Notes: a model not told the origin generated them from the sequence alone. DNA of 64,000 nt from Macrotis lagotis (GCF_037893015.1 NC_133664.1:127144478-127208477); one strand, 5' to 3'. Counted from the stretch's first letter, positions 21,379 through 33,214 are shown. Numbers and translations are program-made.

Positions 21379-24300
21379 AGCTCAAGAGGCAGGAATGGAA
21401 TGTTTATCAGGTGGACAGTTGAAAGGAAATGTGTTTGCCTAATATCAAATCTATATCCGTCCAAACATAGCATTTGAAGGTTGATTCTGTTTTGGGGAGG
21501 AGATCATAATTGCTATATACCAAGAAATTGATGGCATATGATCAATATCTAATTCAAATAGATGATTTTTATCATTTTCATAATAAATCACATGATCAAC
21601 TATTTGGCATCTGATTGGTCACTTTTGATTATGACCTAATCTTTTATGGACATTTTGATCAAGTTTCTTGGAAGTCTTTTAAAATATATTGGCATTCCTA
21701 AGACCATGTAGAGTTCAAAGAGTCCCTTTTTTTCCCCTTAGCAAATCTCTTGGGAGACAAGGAATAGAGGATAATCATGTATTACATTAAGGTATCTCCC
21801 AAGAATATTAATTTTCTGTTTGAAGAGATTTAGACTATTTTTACAGTAGTCTCCATCTCTATTTAGGGTTTCCTTTCTTCATTTATGTCTTAGGTACTAA
21901 GAGTGGAGGAGGCAGTGTTAGAGTGACCTAGTCTACTGAAAAATGGAGTCTGATGGAAGGAAATGATTCAAGTTATGTACTTAGCAGCTTTGCATAGATA
22001 ATTTTTTGAGTCACATATATAATCATTAGATTGACATGTATTTCTTCTCATTTACAAGTGTCTCATCTTAAAGGAAAACATAATGTCTGATATTCTGTGC
22101 ATTTAATTATTTTCAAGGGCGACTTACAGTTATTTATGTATTGATTTTACTCTTCATCCCTTAGCATTACAAAGAGGACATAGACACTTCTATTTGTTTT
22201 CATAAATGCAAAACTAAGTTCAGAATCTTGCCCTAGTAGTCACTTTATAAATGCTTGTTGAATATGCCCCATGGTTGATAGTTGCTGCTGGAGTTCAATG
22301 TTACATTTTCTGTCATTGAAGTCCATTTGCTTCCATAATTTATTTGCTATAGAGATTTAGAGGGAAATTAATTAATAAAGCAATGATTGACTATTGTGTT
22401 GAAGCCTTGCTTGTCCTTTGCCTGTTTTTACCATTATCAATTATTTTCTATTGCTATGGATAAAATCATGTTCTAATTGGACAAGACCCAAGTGTAAGTA
22501 AGTCCAAATTCAAGTAATCAATTGTGATTTTGACTTTCTGCCTTTAGTTCTTGCTTACATCAATTACTTGGGAAAATATCGAAGAGTGTGACATTTATGA
22601 ACCAGATTCCTAGAATTCTCATAGACATGGTCCCTCTGGTTTGCAGGAAACAAAATGGAGGGCTCTGACTAGACTCATGCTGAGATCCTAATGGTTGGTG
22701 AGAATCAAAGATATACCATACTAAGGTCTTAAAGCTCTATTATGCATCTCATTCCTGTTTTTTGTTTGAACAGACTGAATATGATCTTTCTTCTCACCTT
22801 TGCCCCTTGGAATCCCTAGTTTCCTGTAAGTGACAAATAAAGAACTGAAGAGACTTAATTTTGAGGTAATTAATAATCAATTGATTAATTGTAGATAGCA
22901 AATAGTCAGTGTCACTTTTAGAAGTCAAAGACAAACCTTGAGGATTGCTGAATGATTATATATTTTGGAAGAGTGGGTTTTCCTGTCAGATGGAAAGCAA
23001 TTTAATTGGTTAACAATTAATGAAAGAATAATATTAGGAGAAGTAGGCCTAATCTAATGAGGGACTGGATATGTGACTATGATTATGTCACTCTTGGACA
23101 AAGAGACTCATCTCTACCCAGAATCCTCCCACCTTGGACAATCTAGATAAAAGGATCTATTCTCCATTCAGTCTTACTTGAGTAGAACAATGACTGGGTT
23201 ATGTAAGAATCCTACCTAGATAAGTGTCTTTATTCTTTAATTAGAACTATGTTTTCCCTGTTGGGCAGGGTCCTGCCCATGTTTTAACCCAATCTTATCA
23301 TCAATACTGTCCTTAGGAATCTGCCTTGACCCAGTAACTAAATGAAGAAAAAGAAGGGGGAAAAACCTGGATTCCCCATATAAGTAATTTGTTATTAATA
23401 ATTATTTCTCTCAAAGTTTAGTGAAAGAGCCACCTTAAATATATTTTCTCTAGTGTCCCTAGCTGATGCTTCTCTTCAACTGAAATAACCTTCAATCTAC
23501 TATTTCATATATATTTAAATTTACTTATCTATATTTACTTATATATGTACCTATATATAATAAATGACTGTTGAATTGGAATGGTACAAAGAGACAGCTC
23601 AGAAATCTAGGAGGTATTAAAACAGCTTTGATATGACAACAACTTGACTTCTGAATGAATAAAAAGACAAACTGGTCTGAATCAATTTCAGTCACATCGA
23701 CCCAATGAAGAAGTATAGAATAGGGTAAGGGCATAAATAATCAATATCATATTATTGTCTATGATATCTGTGCATTGAAGCACAATATAGAAGTACAGTC
23801 ACTGAGTACTCAATGGAAAGAATGATTATTAGTGGTTACTGTGGAATTATATGAAAAATGATGGACTTTGCTTAAGATTAGAGTGGTAGATATGATGTGG
23901 GGAAGAAGTTGGACAACATATGGATTGTCCCATTTGTAGACTTCATTTGGTATTTGTAGCACTCCAGTAGGTCTATAAATCAATAGAATAAGTTAAAGGG
24001 TTTCAGATGTTAGAACTAAGTGAAATTAAAGAAAAGTGAAATTAAAATTTCAGTGTCATCTTCTTAATATCTACTTTATTCAAAATGAGACATTTTCAAT
24101 TTATAAAGCATATACTTCTAAAGAAGAGCACCAAGAATTCCTGGGACTACTTTTTATAGGATATGTATATTGTCCATTTTAGTTCTGTGTGTCCACAAGA
24201 CTCTGCCTAAATGTAGCTGCAAGGAGGAATAAATACTCTCCAGAGTATCTTCCATCTATCCTGTTCCAAAAGAGACTCTGATTACTGCCAGAAGAGAAGT

Positions 24301-25026
24301 AGGAAATTTATACCATGAGGCTGCTCTTCTTAGAGAAAAGGTATTGGGCTATAATTATATTTAACTACTTCCCTAACTATTATTTGTCTAAGAGAAATAA
24401 ATATTTTTGGGTCAAGCTGTACTTTTGATCATTACCCCTTAATTGGAAAAAATTGCCCCAAGGACTATATCCAAGCTTTGATTTCTTTGCCATTGAATTC
24501 TACTTACACAAAAACCAGAGGTAGTCATTACCAACTAAACACATTTATCTAAATTAATAAAAAATAGAAATCACAAAAATTATATATGTGAGAATATACC
24601 AGATAATACATAGAGTGAATGAATTCTCTTGCTCTTGAGATAGCTCAGCTTAACCAAAAGAGAGAGTTCCATATCTGACCCAAGAAGAAATTCACAAAAT
24701 CTCTCTAATGTAGTAAGTCAGGACTAGGGACATGATTAAGTTTCTGACTCCTTTACATTTTGGCTTCTTCTGAGAATCTTTATGTCCTTATAGGAGCCTC
24801 TCCCCAAAGAGAATCTGGAACCATGTTTTTCTCTCTTGAAGTTGGGAGGCAGAAGGCAAAGGATCTGTTTTCCTAAGCTTTTGCCAATTTTGCCCCTCAT
24901 GCAAACATGGAACATCAATGGTTCTTAACTACTAAAGAGAGTCTTAAGCAAATAGCTTCAACTATAGATTAAACATGTGTTTTTCTTTCATTCATACGTC
25001 ATTCATCTTCCATTTGGGAAAAACAG
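21379..25026. other. 3.6 kb mostly single-copy DNA
   Basis: The longest stretch here nearly free of recognised repeats. Only short L2-like scraps (22235-22265 'taaatgcttgttgaatatg', 22790-22830 'gccccttggaatccctagtt'). 21500-22600 is rich in homeodomain/POU-like AT motifs and a CCAAT-type attggtc. gggcagggtcctgccc at 23263-23278 is a 16-bp GC palindrome. No exon-like frame. Confidence 0.4.
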
Positions 25027-25165
25027 TGGGCAACTAGATGGCGCAGTGGATAGATCACTGGTCTAGAGGATAGGAGTTCAAATCTGGCCTTAGACACATG
25101 ACAATTACTAGCTGAAGGACCTTGGGCAAGTCTCTTAACTCTGTTTCATTTCATTTAAAATATAA
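25027..25165 (+). mobile_element. Diverged marsupial SINE
   Basis: 'gggcaactagatggcgcagt' head, 'tagatcactggtctagagga', 'ttcaaatctggccttagaca', 'ccttgggcaagtctcttaac'. The tail 'tgtttcatttcatt' differs from the A and B tails. No clear target-site duplication. Confidence 0.85.
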
Positions 25166-25174
25166 ACAAATACA

Positions 25175-26022
25175 TACAAGATAAATGCAGAATAAAGAAA
25201 TCAAAGCTAGACCCATTGTATTATGAGAATTCTCTGAACCACTATGGATTAGAGAAATGCAAATTATAACAACTCTGAAGTACCACCTCAAACCTATCAC
25301 ATTTACTGACATGAGGAAAAAAGAAAATTATAAATGATGGACAGTTTGTGGGAAAATTTAAAAATTATGAATTGGTCCAACCATTCTGGAGAAATAATTT
25401 GGAACAAAATTGGGCATAGCCAGCAATACCACTTTCTGGGTCTATTTCCCAAAGAGATCAAACTACATGGAAAAGACCCTATGTGTTCAAAAATATGTAT
25501 AGAAGTTCTTTTTGTGGTGGCAAAGAATTGGCAATTGAGGTGATATCCATCAACTGGGGAATTCCTGAACAAGTTGTGGTATTCAATGAGAGACAATTGT
25601 ACTTTAAAAAATGATTTGATCAAGATGAACAAATGCAAAATGAAATCAACAAACCCTGAGAACAGTGAACACAGTAGCAAAAATATTGTAAGGATGATCA
25701 ACTGTGAAAAACTTATCTACTCAGATTAAGACAATGATCCAAGACATTTCCAAAGGATTCATGATGAAAAATGCTTTCTACTTTTAGGGAGAGAACTGAT
25801 GAACTCTGAACACAAATTAAAGCATACTTTTTTGACTTTATTTTTCTTGCTTTTTTTTCAACATGACTAATACAGAAACTTGTTTTTACATGATTTCACA
25901 TATATAATTGATATATTGCTTGCCTTATCAATGGGTGGTGCAAGTGAAGTAGCTGAAAGAAGGGAGAGAATATAGAATTCAAAACATTTTAAAAAGAATG
26001 TTAAAAAGAAAAAAAAGAAATT
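25175..26022 (+). mobile_element. L1 LINE 3' end (ORF2 end, 3' UTR and A-rich tail)
   Basis: 'gattagagaaatgcaaatta' starts a well-preserved marsupial L1 3' end. 'ggtccaaccattctggagaa', 'cagcaataccactttctggg', 'ttctttttgtggtggcaaag' + 'aattggcaattgagg', 'tccatcaactggggaattcc' and 'acatgactaatacagaaac' follow in L1 order, ending in an A-rich tail at 26000-26022. The frame is broken and roughly 5 kb of 5' sequence is absent. The antisense 132-codon open frame across it is a by-product. Confidence 0.9.
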
Positions 26023-26339
26023 GTTACAATTATCATAGGATTCAAGTTCCATGGCTCTCTTGCCAGTGTAACCTTAGTCCCATTGGTATGAGACTTTCTC
26101 CTTACTGGTGGAGATTAATGACTTTCTCCTTTATCAGAGAAGGGACAGAGTTAGCAAGCACAAGAGAGATGAGAGTTCTTCAGTTCTTCAACATGTTTTG
26201 GGATCTTAAGTCACTTAAGTCACTTCTGGAATTTCTGACTTCTGCTTTTGAGCAAGAAGATAGAAAATGTTAACCTTACTTCAGGTTACTGAAGGAAAAA
26301 CTCTTAGAAAAAAAGTTGATATGAGAGGAGTTGGAAGTC
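26023..26339. other. Non-coding stretch with a short tandem duplication
   Basis: cttaagtca is repeated in tandem at about 26205-26224. Nothing else recognised. Confidence 0.35.
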
Positions 26340-26620
26340 TCTTTAATGTCCCTATGCCCTCTCTGTCTGTGTGTCTTTTTCTGTCTCTATCTCTGTCTCT
26401 CTCTGTCTCTCTGCCTCTCTCTCTGTTTCTGTCTGTCTGTCTCTATCTCTATCCATGTTTTATCTTCCTCTTTGTATCTACTTGTCTCTTTCTGCCTCCT
26501 ATCTGTATCTCTTCTTTTCCTCTTTTTTCAGACCCCCTGCTGTGTCTTCTCTCTCTTGATATCTCCCCATACTGTCTTTGTGTGTCTCTTTGTCTCTCTG
26601 TGTCTGTCTGTTTCTGCTGA
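26340..26620. repeat. Pyrimidine-rich (TCTC/TCTG)n low-complexity tract
   Basis: Degenerate tctctgtctctctgtctg runs. All three plus-strand frames stay open through it, producing Ser/Leu/Cys-rich ORFs of no coding meaning. Confidence 0.93.
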
Positions 26621-27796
26621 ACTGAATAACCTCACTCTCAATGAGAGAGCATTTTCACACTACATTGTCTTGTATATATTTTCATATGTAAACTTTCTTT
26701 GATTTCTGTTTAGAAATTGAATTCTGTTTAAAAATTAAATTTTCTTGAGTCTCTTGGCTAAGTTTTATGTATATTCATTGTGGAACTGATACTTGATGGG
26801 AAAGGAGTCCAGCCTTACTCAGCCTCATCTTTGGGTTCTACTTTACCTGTTAATGAAAGAGCAACCAGAAGTCAGCCTGAACCTGACAATTGCATCTCCT
26901 AAGCTAACAATATTTAACTGTAGCCCCATACTGTATCCCTCTGAGGAGTCACCAAGTTTCTGTTGGCCTTAATCTCCTGATTCTCTTTATGGCAGGAACT
27001 GAAGTCTCTCTCCCCTGGAGAAAGATACAGGGAGAAGAGGCTAGAACTGACTATTCTGCTTCTACTTGAGTCACACAATGACTCCCCCTGCTCCATGTTG
27101 TATTTCAGGGCCTGCACTTGTTATACCAGGTCTTTACAGTTTGCATTGATCTCAACTCTCTTTTTTTTCCCAGGTTAAACCTATGATTTCATTATACCTC
27201 CTTATAATTAGCCTGAAGTCCTTTTCTTCTGTGTTTATTAATATATATTTGACTGTAAACCTGGAAGAGCAATATTAAATGCCATTAAATGTCATGAAGT
27301 ATCAGCTAATGGAGACCCCAAGTAATATTGTAACATTTACACAGAAAGTTTTGATGGTTTAAAGTTTATCCATGTTTTCCTGTTGCTCAAATCTCATAGG
27401 GAACTGTATAGAAATACAGGTTTTCCTGAGACTTAAAGTAGATATTGAAGATTTTGCCAGTAGATAAAACACATCCCCTTCCCCCCCCATATTCACACAC
27501 ATTTTCAACTTGAGTTATAAATATATATTTTCATGGGAAATTATTACAAAAGAGAGTCATCACATCCTACCTGATGAAAAACTATTGTTTATCATAAAAC
27601 TATGAATACTTAAGTTTGATGATGATTATATGTTTTATTTATTGGAAAACTGATCCAGCATAACTTCAGGTTGACCTTTTGGTTGAAGAAAAATGATTAT
27701 TCATGAGGATGTTGTCAAGTTATCAACTGAGAACCTGAAAATAAAGTATTGAGCAGGAAATTTTTTTCCTTTCTACATTTGAATACTAAATACACA
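26621..27796. other. Single-copy non-coding DNA
   Basis: No repeat recognised. A C8 run at 27482-27489. Confidence 0.35.
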
Positions 27797-28050
27797 CATT
27801 TTTTTTCCCAGTCATTTTTCATCATGTCCAATTTTTCATTAGCCATTTCGAATTTTCTTGACAAAAATACTGAAGTGGCTTGCCATTTTCTTCTTGAGCT
27901 CATTTTATAGATGAGGAAACTGAGACAAACACAATTAAGTGATTTGTCCAGGGTCACAAGCTAATAGGTTCAAATAGATTTGAACACACCAAGAAGATGT
28001 ATCTTCCTGACCACAGGTCTGGCACTCTATCCTAAACCACTCAGCTGCCT
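27797..28050 (-). mobile_element. Marsupial SINE with RTE-like tail, reversed
   Basis: 'cagtcatttttcatcatgtc', 'aattttcttgacaaaaatac', 'gaagtggcttgccattttct', 'gatgaggaaactgagacaaa', 'ccacaggtctggcactctat', 'accactcagctgcc'. Confidence 0.88.
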
Positions 28051-28119
28051 AAGTACACACACATAATACCAATCAAATAAATAGTACCTAACAAAATCAA
28101 TCAAGCATATTTTTAGGAT

Positions 28120-28235
28120 CTCACTCAATCTTTCTCCTTCCTCCCTCTGTTCTCTCTCTTTCTTTCACCCTTTCTCCATCTTTTCCTCCCTCCCTTCCTT
28201 CTTTCCTTCCTCCCTTCCTCCATCTATCCTTTTCT
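28120..28235. repeat. Pyrimidine-rich (TTCC/TCTT)n tract
   Basis: Degenerate CTTT and CCTTCC units on the plus strand. Confidence 0.9.
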
Positions 28236-28267
28236 CAATGTAAAATAGCTGCTATGACTGAATTTTT

Positions 28268-28421
28268 TTTCTAATTTTATTTATTTAAGGCAGTGGGGTT
28301 AAGTGGCTTGCCCAAGGTCACATAGCTAGGTAATTATTAATTGTCTGATTCCGGATTTGAACTCAGGTCCTCCTGACCCCAGAGGTAGTGCTCTATCCAC
28401 TGCGCCATCTAGCTGCACCTG
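28268..28421 (-). mobile_element. Marsupial SINE, tail variant B, reversed
   Basis: 'ttatttaaggcagtggggtt', 'ggtaattattaattgtctga', 'gctctatccactgcgccatc' + 'tagctgc'. 13-bp target-site duplication tgactgaattttt (28255-28267 and 28422-28434). Confidence 0.94.
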
Positions 28422-28727
28422 TGACTGAATTTTTATATTGTTAGGATGGATTTTTTTGATTGGCTAAATCATATAAGCATAGTCTTGGAGAAAATTAATT
28501 TCTATTTTCAGCAAAGCCAAAAGAGTTCTTTTATAGATACAACTTCCAAAGATAACTGAGAATAAAGGAATTGTGTAGTAGTAGTTGTACTAGGAGGAGG
28601 AAGAAGTGACATTTGCATGTATGTTGATGATGGTGTTAATAATAATGATAATAATTAACAGGAATAATTCAACTTTTACTCTCTTGTCTGATTTTCTTTG
28701 AGTTTTATATAAGCTATATTAGCACTC

Positions 28728-28862
28728 AAATTAAATTCATTTTATTGGGAATTTACAAAGTGTAAGGCATTGTACTTGTCTAGGTCATCTGTGCAATACA
28801 GAAGTGTGTAAGAGACAGTCCCTGCCTTCAAGTACCTTGCATTTTGACAGGGGAAAGAAAAT
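28728..28862 (-). mobile_element. L2 LINE 3' relic, reversed
   Basis: 'gggaatttacaaagtgtaag', 'gagacagtccctgccttcaa' + 'gtaccttgcattttgacagg'. Confidence 0.7.
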
Positions 28863-29419
28863 TGGTATGAAAATAAATGGGAAGCTGTATTTTCCAAGTG
28901 TCATATGGGTAATTGTTATAGATAATGTGTTGCAAGGCATTCATGGGAGAAATACTTATTAGCATAGTGGTTTGGAAAAATAAGGTAAAACAGCTGCTGG
29001 TAGCTGTGATTTGTACTACAAGCACTTATATTGATCACACTGTCAACTGCCAGGTCATAGGGACTTGGCAGGACTACACAAATGTTCAGATTTACTGCTC
29101 TATTAAGTAGGTTATGCCCACCATAATATTCTCCCTCAGTCAAATTTTCCTGTGATGTCAAGAAGGAAATTTTCCTGAAATAATTTTTCAGCTTTCTTAT
29201 TGAGAAATGCTAGAGAAAAAAGTAAAATTTAACAATACTATATTGTAGTTATTTTTTCCTCTTAACACTTCTTTTGCTTCAATATGTAATAAGGACCTTA
29301 GACTTAAAAGTGACTTTGCTGATTTTATATGAATAATAAAAACTTCTTGTAGCTTACATTTAAAGTCCCTGAAACTAAAGCTTTGAGAGGATAAATGAAA
29401 GATAATCATTAGCATTGTT
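28863..29419. other. Single-copy non-coding DNA
   Basis: No repeat recognised. 28960-29110 is balanced in composition and includes ctgccaggtcatagggacttggcag, a small inverted repeat. Overlapping 60-80-codon frames on both strands have no recognisable domain. Confidence 0.35.
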
Positions 29420-29535
29420 ATCAACAAAGCTTACTGAGTACCTGCTACACATATAAGGCAATCCTTGACTTCAAGGGGCTTGCAATCTAATTGATGTTGA
29501 TGAGACAAAAGACAAATAACAATAAAATGTAGTAT
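29420..29535 (-). mobile_element. L2 LINE 3' relic, reversed
   Basis: 'gcttactgagtacctgctac' and 'cttgacttcaaggggcttgc' + 'aatctaattgatg' match reversed L2. Confidence 0.65.
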
Positions 29536-30339
29536 ATATATTACATACTAAATTCAATTAATGTTGAGTAGCATAATCATTGTACCTTACAGAAATTCAG
29601 AAAATGGAACCAGTAAATTGCGAACCAAAGAGGAATCATTTCCTCTCTTTTTCTCATTCTATGACTAGGAATTTGCTTCAAGAAATTTATAGTTTCCCTG
29701 AAACAACTTTGAATGAGGGCATTGGACTACCCTAGTGCAGGGAATCAAATTGGGAACACCAGAAATGCTAGATCGGAAAGCCTGAGACCAGAACCTTGGC
29801 CTGTAGCACTAAAAATTGGGACTATATGCCCTATACCACAGGAACAGAGTTCAACTGACAAAAGGACCAAAACCCCTGCCAAAACAACCACTAACCATTG
29901 ACAGTTATTATTCTGATAGGAATGATAAAAATGGCATCTCAGAAGAGGAAAAGAGTGACAAAATACTGCTAGTATTTTAAATTTCATGACTGTAAGCGCC
30001 ACCTTCAATGATCTTTGGACCCAAGTATATAAAATATGACACTGCTTCCATTTTCCTCTTCCTCTATTTGTCAGGTAGTGACTATGAGTAGGCAGTAAAA
30101 GGATAATTCCTAGTTGCAGAATTGCTGTAGTTCAACTTCCTTTTGCAGAGTCTTTCTTGACCAGGTCCTTCCTGTCTGTTGGTCAAGATTCCTTGATCAG
30201 GTCTGTTCTTCTTGGATGAACCCAATGTGATTAACTTTATTATACATAGTGAAAGGTAAAAGTAAAGAATTGATTGATAAAATTGTGCTAGAAGCATACA
30301 TGGTAATGGTTCATCCTGATTCTGGAAGAGTTCACTTAT
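29536..30339. other. Non-coding stretch; possible L1 5' fragment at 29705-29985
   Basis: 29705-29985 ('gaaccttggcctgtagcact', 'gcatctcagaagaggaaaag' + 'agtgacaaaa') resembles the segment just before and at the start of marsupial L1 ORF1, from memory; this is weak. 30150-30215 has a near-repeat of cttgaccaggtcctt / cttgatcaggtctgt. The rest is unassigned. Confidence 0.35.
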
Positions 30340-30490
30340 ATTATCTTAAAAATCTTCTGTCTTGTGCATAATAGATGAGAAAACATTATAATGAAGGGAA
30401 GAGAATTTTGAATGGGTAAAATGATTTATTCAATGCTATATATCAAAGGTAGGACAGGTAATCAAACCTTAGTTTGCTATTCTTTTGAAT
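30340..30490 (-). mobile_element. MIR relic, reversed
   Basis: 'taatagatgagaaaacatta', 'ggtaggacaggtaatcaaac', weakly conserved. Confidence 0.45.
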
Positions 30491-30604
30491 AGGTTTTGAG
30501 TTATATTCCCTTCCTCACATGTAGTGTTTGTTTTTGTTTGCTTTGGTTTTGGGTTTTTTTTTTTAGTTAGAAAATAAGGTAATGTGGGTGTAATTTATGA
30601 GGCA

Positions 30605-30806
30605 AAGCTAGGGTCAGATCCCTGTGTGACCTTGGACAAATCTTTTCATCTCTCTGTCCCTCTTTCCCTCATCTATAAAATGTGAATAATAATTCTCACA
30701 ATACCTACCACATAACTTTGTCATGAGAATAAAATAAGACACTGTATGTAAAAGGGCTTTGAAAACTTTAAAGTAGTATATAAATGTAGGTTATTATTGT
30801 TTTATT
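30605..30806 (+). mobile_element. MIR relic, well preserved
   Basis: 'cctgtgtgaccttggacaaa', 'ctcatctataaaatgtgaat' + 'aataattctcacaatacc', 'tttgtcatgagaataaaata', 'gtaaaagggctttgaaaac'. Confidence 0.85.
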
Positions 30807-31381
30807 CTTTTCATCTTTGTGTTTGATGTAATTCAGTTAGAAACAGTTCTAAGATGTCACCATCATGCCATTGTTATTTTATGTTTCCTGTTCAGCAGAC
30901 TACTTCAAAGATCAATAAAATAACTATTCTGCTTTTTTTTGGTGGTAATTGAATGGAAGTCTTGGGATGGGAATTTATGTTCTGTATGGTCACTGAAAGA
31001 TAACTCCAATGGCAGGCAAACAGGGTGAGTGGGATGACATATAACTTATGCTGTTTCTGCATGATTTTGATCTCTAAGTCTATTTTTTTAAGAGCTTTTC
31101 ATTCCATGTACTTGGAGCTTAGTGGTACTTGGAATGGTAACATCAATTCAAAATATTGTTCCTAAGTTTTGATGGGCTGATGTTCAGTTTAATTCCTACT
31201 TGCAGTTTTGACTTCAATAATCCATCAATTTTAATACCATTAAGATCTTGAATTCTCAAGGAGATTTTAGAGGTTTTTGTTTACAATAGAGGTCTTTTCT
31301 ATTATTTTATTAAGAATAGCAAGCTCCCAGTATATGATTCTGGTAATTTAATAGTATTTTTCAAATATTCAGTAGATAATA
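30807..31381. other. Non-coding stretch, nothing recognised
   Basis: AT-rich with no recognised repeat or ORF. Confidence 0.35.
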
Positions 31382-31700
31382 GGGGCAAGAGATGACAGTG
31401 GATAGAGTATTAGCCCTGGAGTCAGGAGGACCCGAGTCCAACCCAGTCTCAGTCATATGATACAAGTCACTTAATCCTAAGTGCCTCCCATCTAGGACTA
31501 TCTCATTCTGATGAGAGATATGGATTTATGGATCAGTCATCCTGATCCATATATGGCCACTGGACCCAGATAGCTTTGGAAGAGAAAGTGAGACTAGTGA
31601 CAGCACACTAGTGACACCCCCTAGTTCAAATCCAATTCATGTCTTTGTCATGGTATCGCTTCCCTGATATCATGGTTTTCTTCCAGAAGAAGGATACCAG
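31382..31700 (+). mobile_element. Marsupial SINE with 'gaaggacaa'-type tail, copy 1
   Basis: tRNA-like head 'agtggatagagtattagccc' + 'tggagtcaggaggacccgag', then 'gatccatatatggccactgg' + 'acccagatagctttggaaga' + 'gaaagtgag', 'caaatccaattcatgtcttt', and end 'tcttccagaagaaggatacc'. The downstream half is unlike both the A-tail and RTE-tail SINEs. Confidence 0.8.
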
Positions 31701-31764
31701 CAAGAGCCATTTTTCTTACAAACTCTACATCTAGGTTACTTAAGAATGAATGAATAAATCAAAA

Positions 31765-31882
31765 AAGTATTTATCATTTATTTTTCTCAAACACTATGCC
31801 AATTAGTAGGGCTATAAATAAGAAGTAAAAAATATGCATCCTCTCAAAGACTTAACATTCTAATGAAGGAGAAAATACTCAT
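31765..31882 (-). mobile_element. L2 LINE 3' relic, reversed
   Basis: 'aaacactatgccaattagta' + 'gggctataaataagaag', 'tctcaaagacttaacattct' + 'aatgaagg'. Confidence 0.65.
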
Positions 31883-31904
31883 ACAAGGTTTCAGGCTGCA
31901 GGCC

Positions 31905-32065
31905 CAGTGGAAAGTCTCCATGGTTCTTAGGGGCAGTGACAAAATAGCTGATAAAAGATCTTCTTTAATCTTATGTCCATTGACAAAACCATACCTACTT
32001 CTGATGTTGAACATTCAGCAGAATTAAGGATTTTGGTAGCAAGAACTTTCTTTTCCAGGTCTTCA
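31905..32065 (-). pseudogene. Relic of a Y-box cold-shock-domain gene (YBX-type), probably processed pseudogene
   Basis: Read on the minus strand from about 32060 downwards, the translation begins EKKVLATKIL, matching the conserved start of the YBX-family cold-shock domain (KKVLATKVL in YBX3-like proteins). The next codons align as L-N-S-A-E for L-G-T-V-K. A one-base deletion then falls in the codon of the invariant Trp, and after this frameshift FNIRSRYGFVNGHKIKEDL continues the RNP1-like motif (family: FNVRNGYGFIN.....KED). Further down, TAPKN and an ET..EYF patch fit the second half of the domain less well. No Gly/Pro-rich N-terminus and no basic/acidic C-terminal repeats were recognised. 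No introns are evident within the aligned part. It cannot encode a functional domain. Alternative: chance similarity to another cold-shock protein such as LIN28, but KKVLATK points to YBX. Confidence 0.55.
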
Positions 32066-32852
32066 GTAGCTGGGAGGTAGGTATTCTAGCATCTGCAGAG
32101 GAAGTTGTTAGTTCTCTCTATGTGTTGCTTCCCTCGATGACTGACTGCAGGGAAGATTTGATTAGCAGCAAAGCTGATGATCTGTGGGACATTGATATTT
32201 TTAGGGCTTCTTGGGCTCAGACTCTCTTTTGGTATCTGAGGCAGAGGAGGGGGTCAACATGATAGTGATGAGTTATGACTTGCCTGGCACAGTTTGCTTT
32301 TTGGATGTTCTGAAATTTCCAATAGCAACAAGTTGACCTTGTATCACTATTATTTGTATCACTGTTTTATGCTTCTTTGTTGACATATTGTTGCTTTAGT
32401 TCATGTACATGTTGTTTATGAGGGCTCTTTTTGTCCTAGTCCTGAATTTTAGTTATTTCCATGATAAAGTGAGTGGCATGTATCCATTGTCAGTATTTGC
32501 TATCTGTCGGTCAGTGAGCATATTTTTTTCTTTTTGCAGCTTTCTCTGTTTATTTTTAAAACAATTAAATGTCCAAAGGAATGAAAAAGTACAGTGCCTT
32601 CAATATTATACATCCTAAAATATGTTAAACACTACTGAAAAATAATGTTCTACTACACTCTAAATTTCTTTAGGTACTATTTTTTAATCAGACTGTTATA
32701 TGGTAATTATTGCTCCTTTTAATTCTGAAAGTTTAGGTTATTTCATTATCCCTGCTTGTGAACAGTTGAAGTTTCATATAATATTGAAAGCAAAATTACT
32801 TATCTAAAATTGATAATATAAAAAAGTTCAAGTGATATAAGATATAGCAAAA
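32066..32852. other. Non-coding stretch next to the Y-box relic
   Basis: 32066-32300 is less AT-rich and could be a more decayed part of the same pseudogene, but I cannot align it. The rest has no recognised repeat. Confidence 0.3.
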
Positions 32853-33118
32853 TGTTGTGTGCAGAGCACCAGCACTGCAATTGGGAGGACCTTACTTACT
32901 AGCTGTGTGATGTTAGATTTAATCCTTTTTGCCACTTAGACGGAGTCATTTCTAGTCATCCTGATTGAAATCTGTCCACTAGACCCAGAGGCTCCAGAAG
33001 AGAAAGTAAGGGGGTTGACTTAGCACAGCATCCCCTCTGTCAAATTCATTTCATAAGCATATCATGGCATCACCTCCCTGATCTTCAAGAAAGAAGGACA
33101 AACATCATCACAATTTGA
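32853..33118 (+). mobile_element. Marsupial SINE with 'gaaggacaa'-type tail, copy 2
   Basis: 'tactagctgtgtgatgttag', 'tctagtcatcctgattgaaa', 'tccactagacccagaggctc' + 'cagaagagaaagtaag', 'catatcatggcatcacctcc', end 'tcttcaagaaagaaggacaa' + 'acatcatca'. The head is shortened. Confidence 0.8.
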
Positions 33119-33186
33119 AGGAGACAATGGAAGTCAAAGGACAACTAAATTGACTTTTCTTTAAAACAAGTCCTTATATAAATGGT

Positions 33187-33214
33187 TTCCACAAAAGTTT
33201 TGGGACACCCTATT
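33187..33214. other. Isolated Tc1/mariner-like terminal sequence
   Basis: 'cacaaaagttttgggacacc' + 'ctat' looks like the reversed terminal repeat (tagggtgtcccaaaa) of a mariner-type transposon. No partner repeat was found to its left. Confidence 0.35.

Noticed and set aside
25303..25701. 132-codon minus-strand open frame
   Set aside because: Antisense to the L1 3' end at 25175-26022; the hydrophobic translation comes from reading L1 backwards.
26267..26702. Overlapping 117- and 123-codon frames
   Set aside because: Translation is Ser/Leu/Cys repeats from a TCTC/TCTG tract with all frames open.
29713..29901. 62-codon frame as a small gene
   Set aside because: The sequence recalls the region around the start of L1 ORF1; no independent support for a gene.
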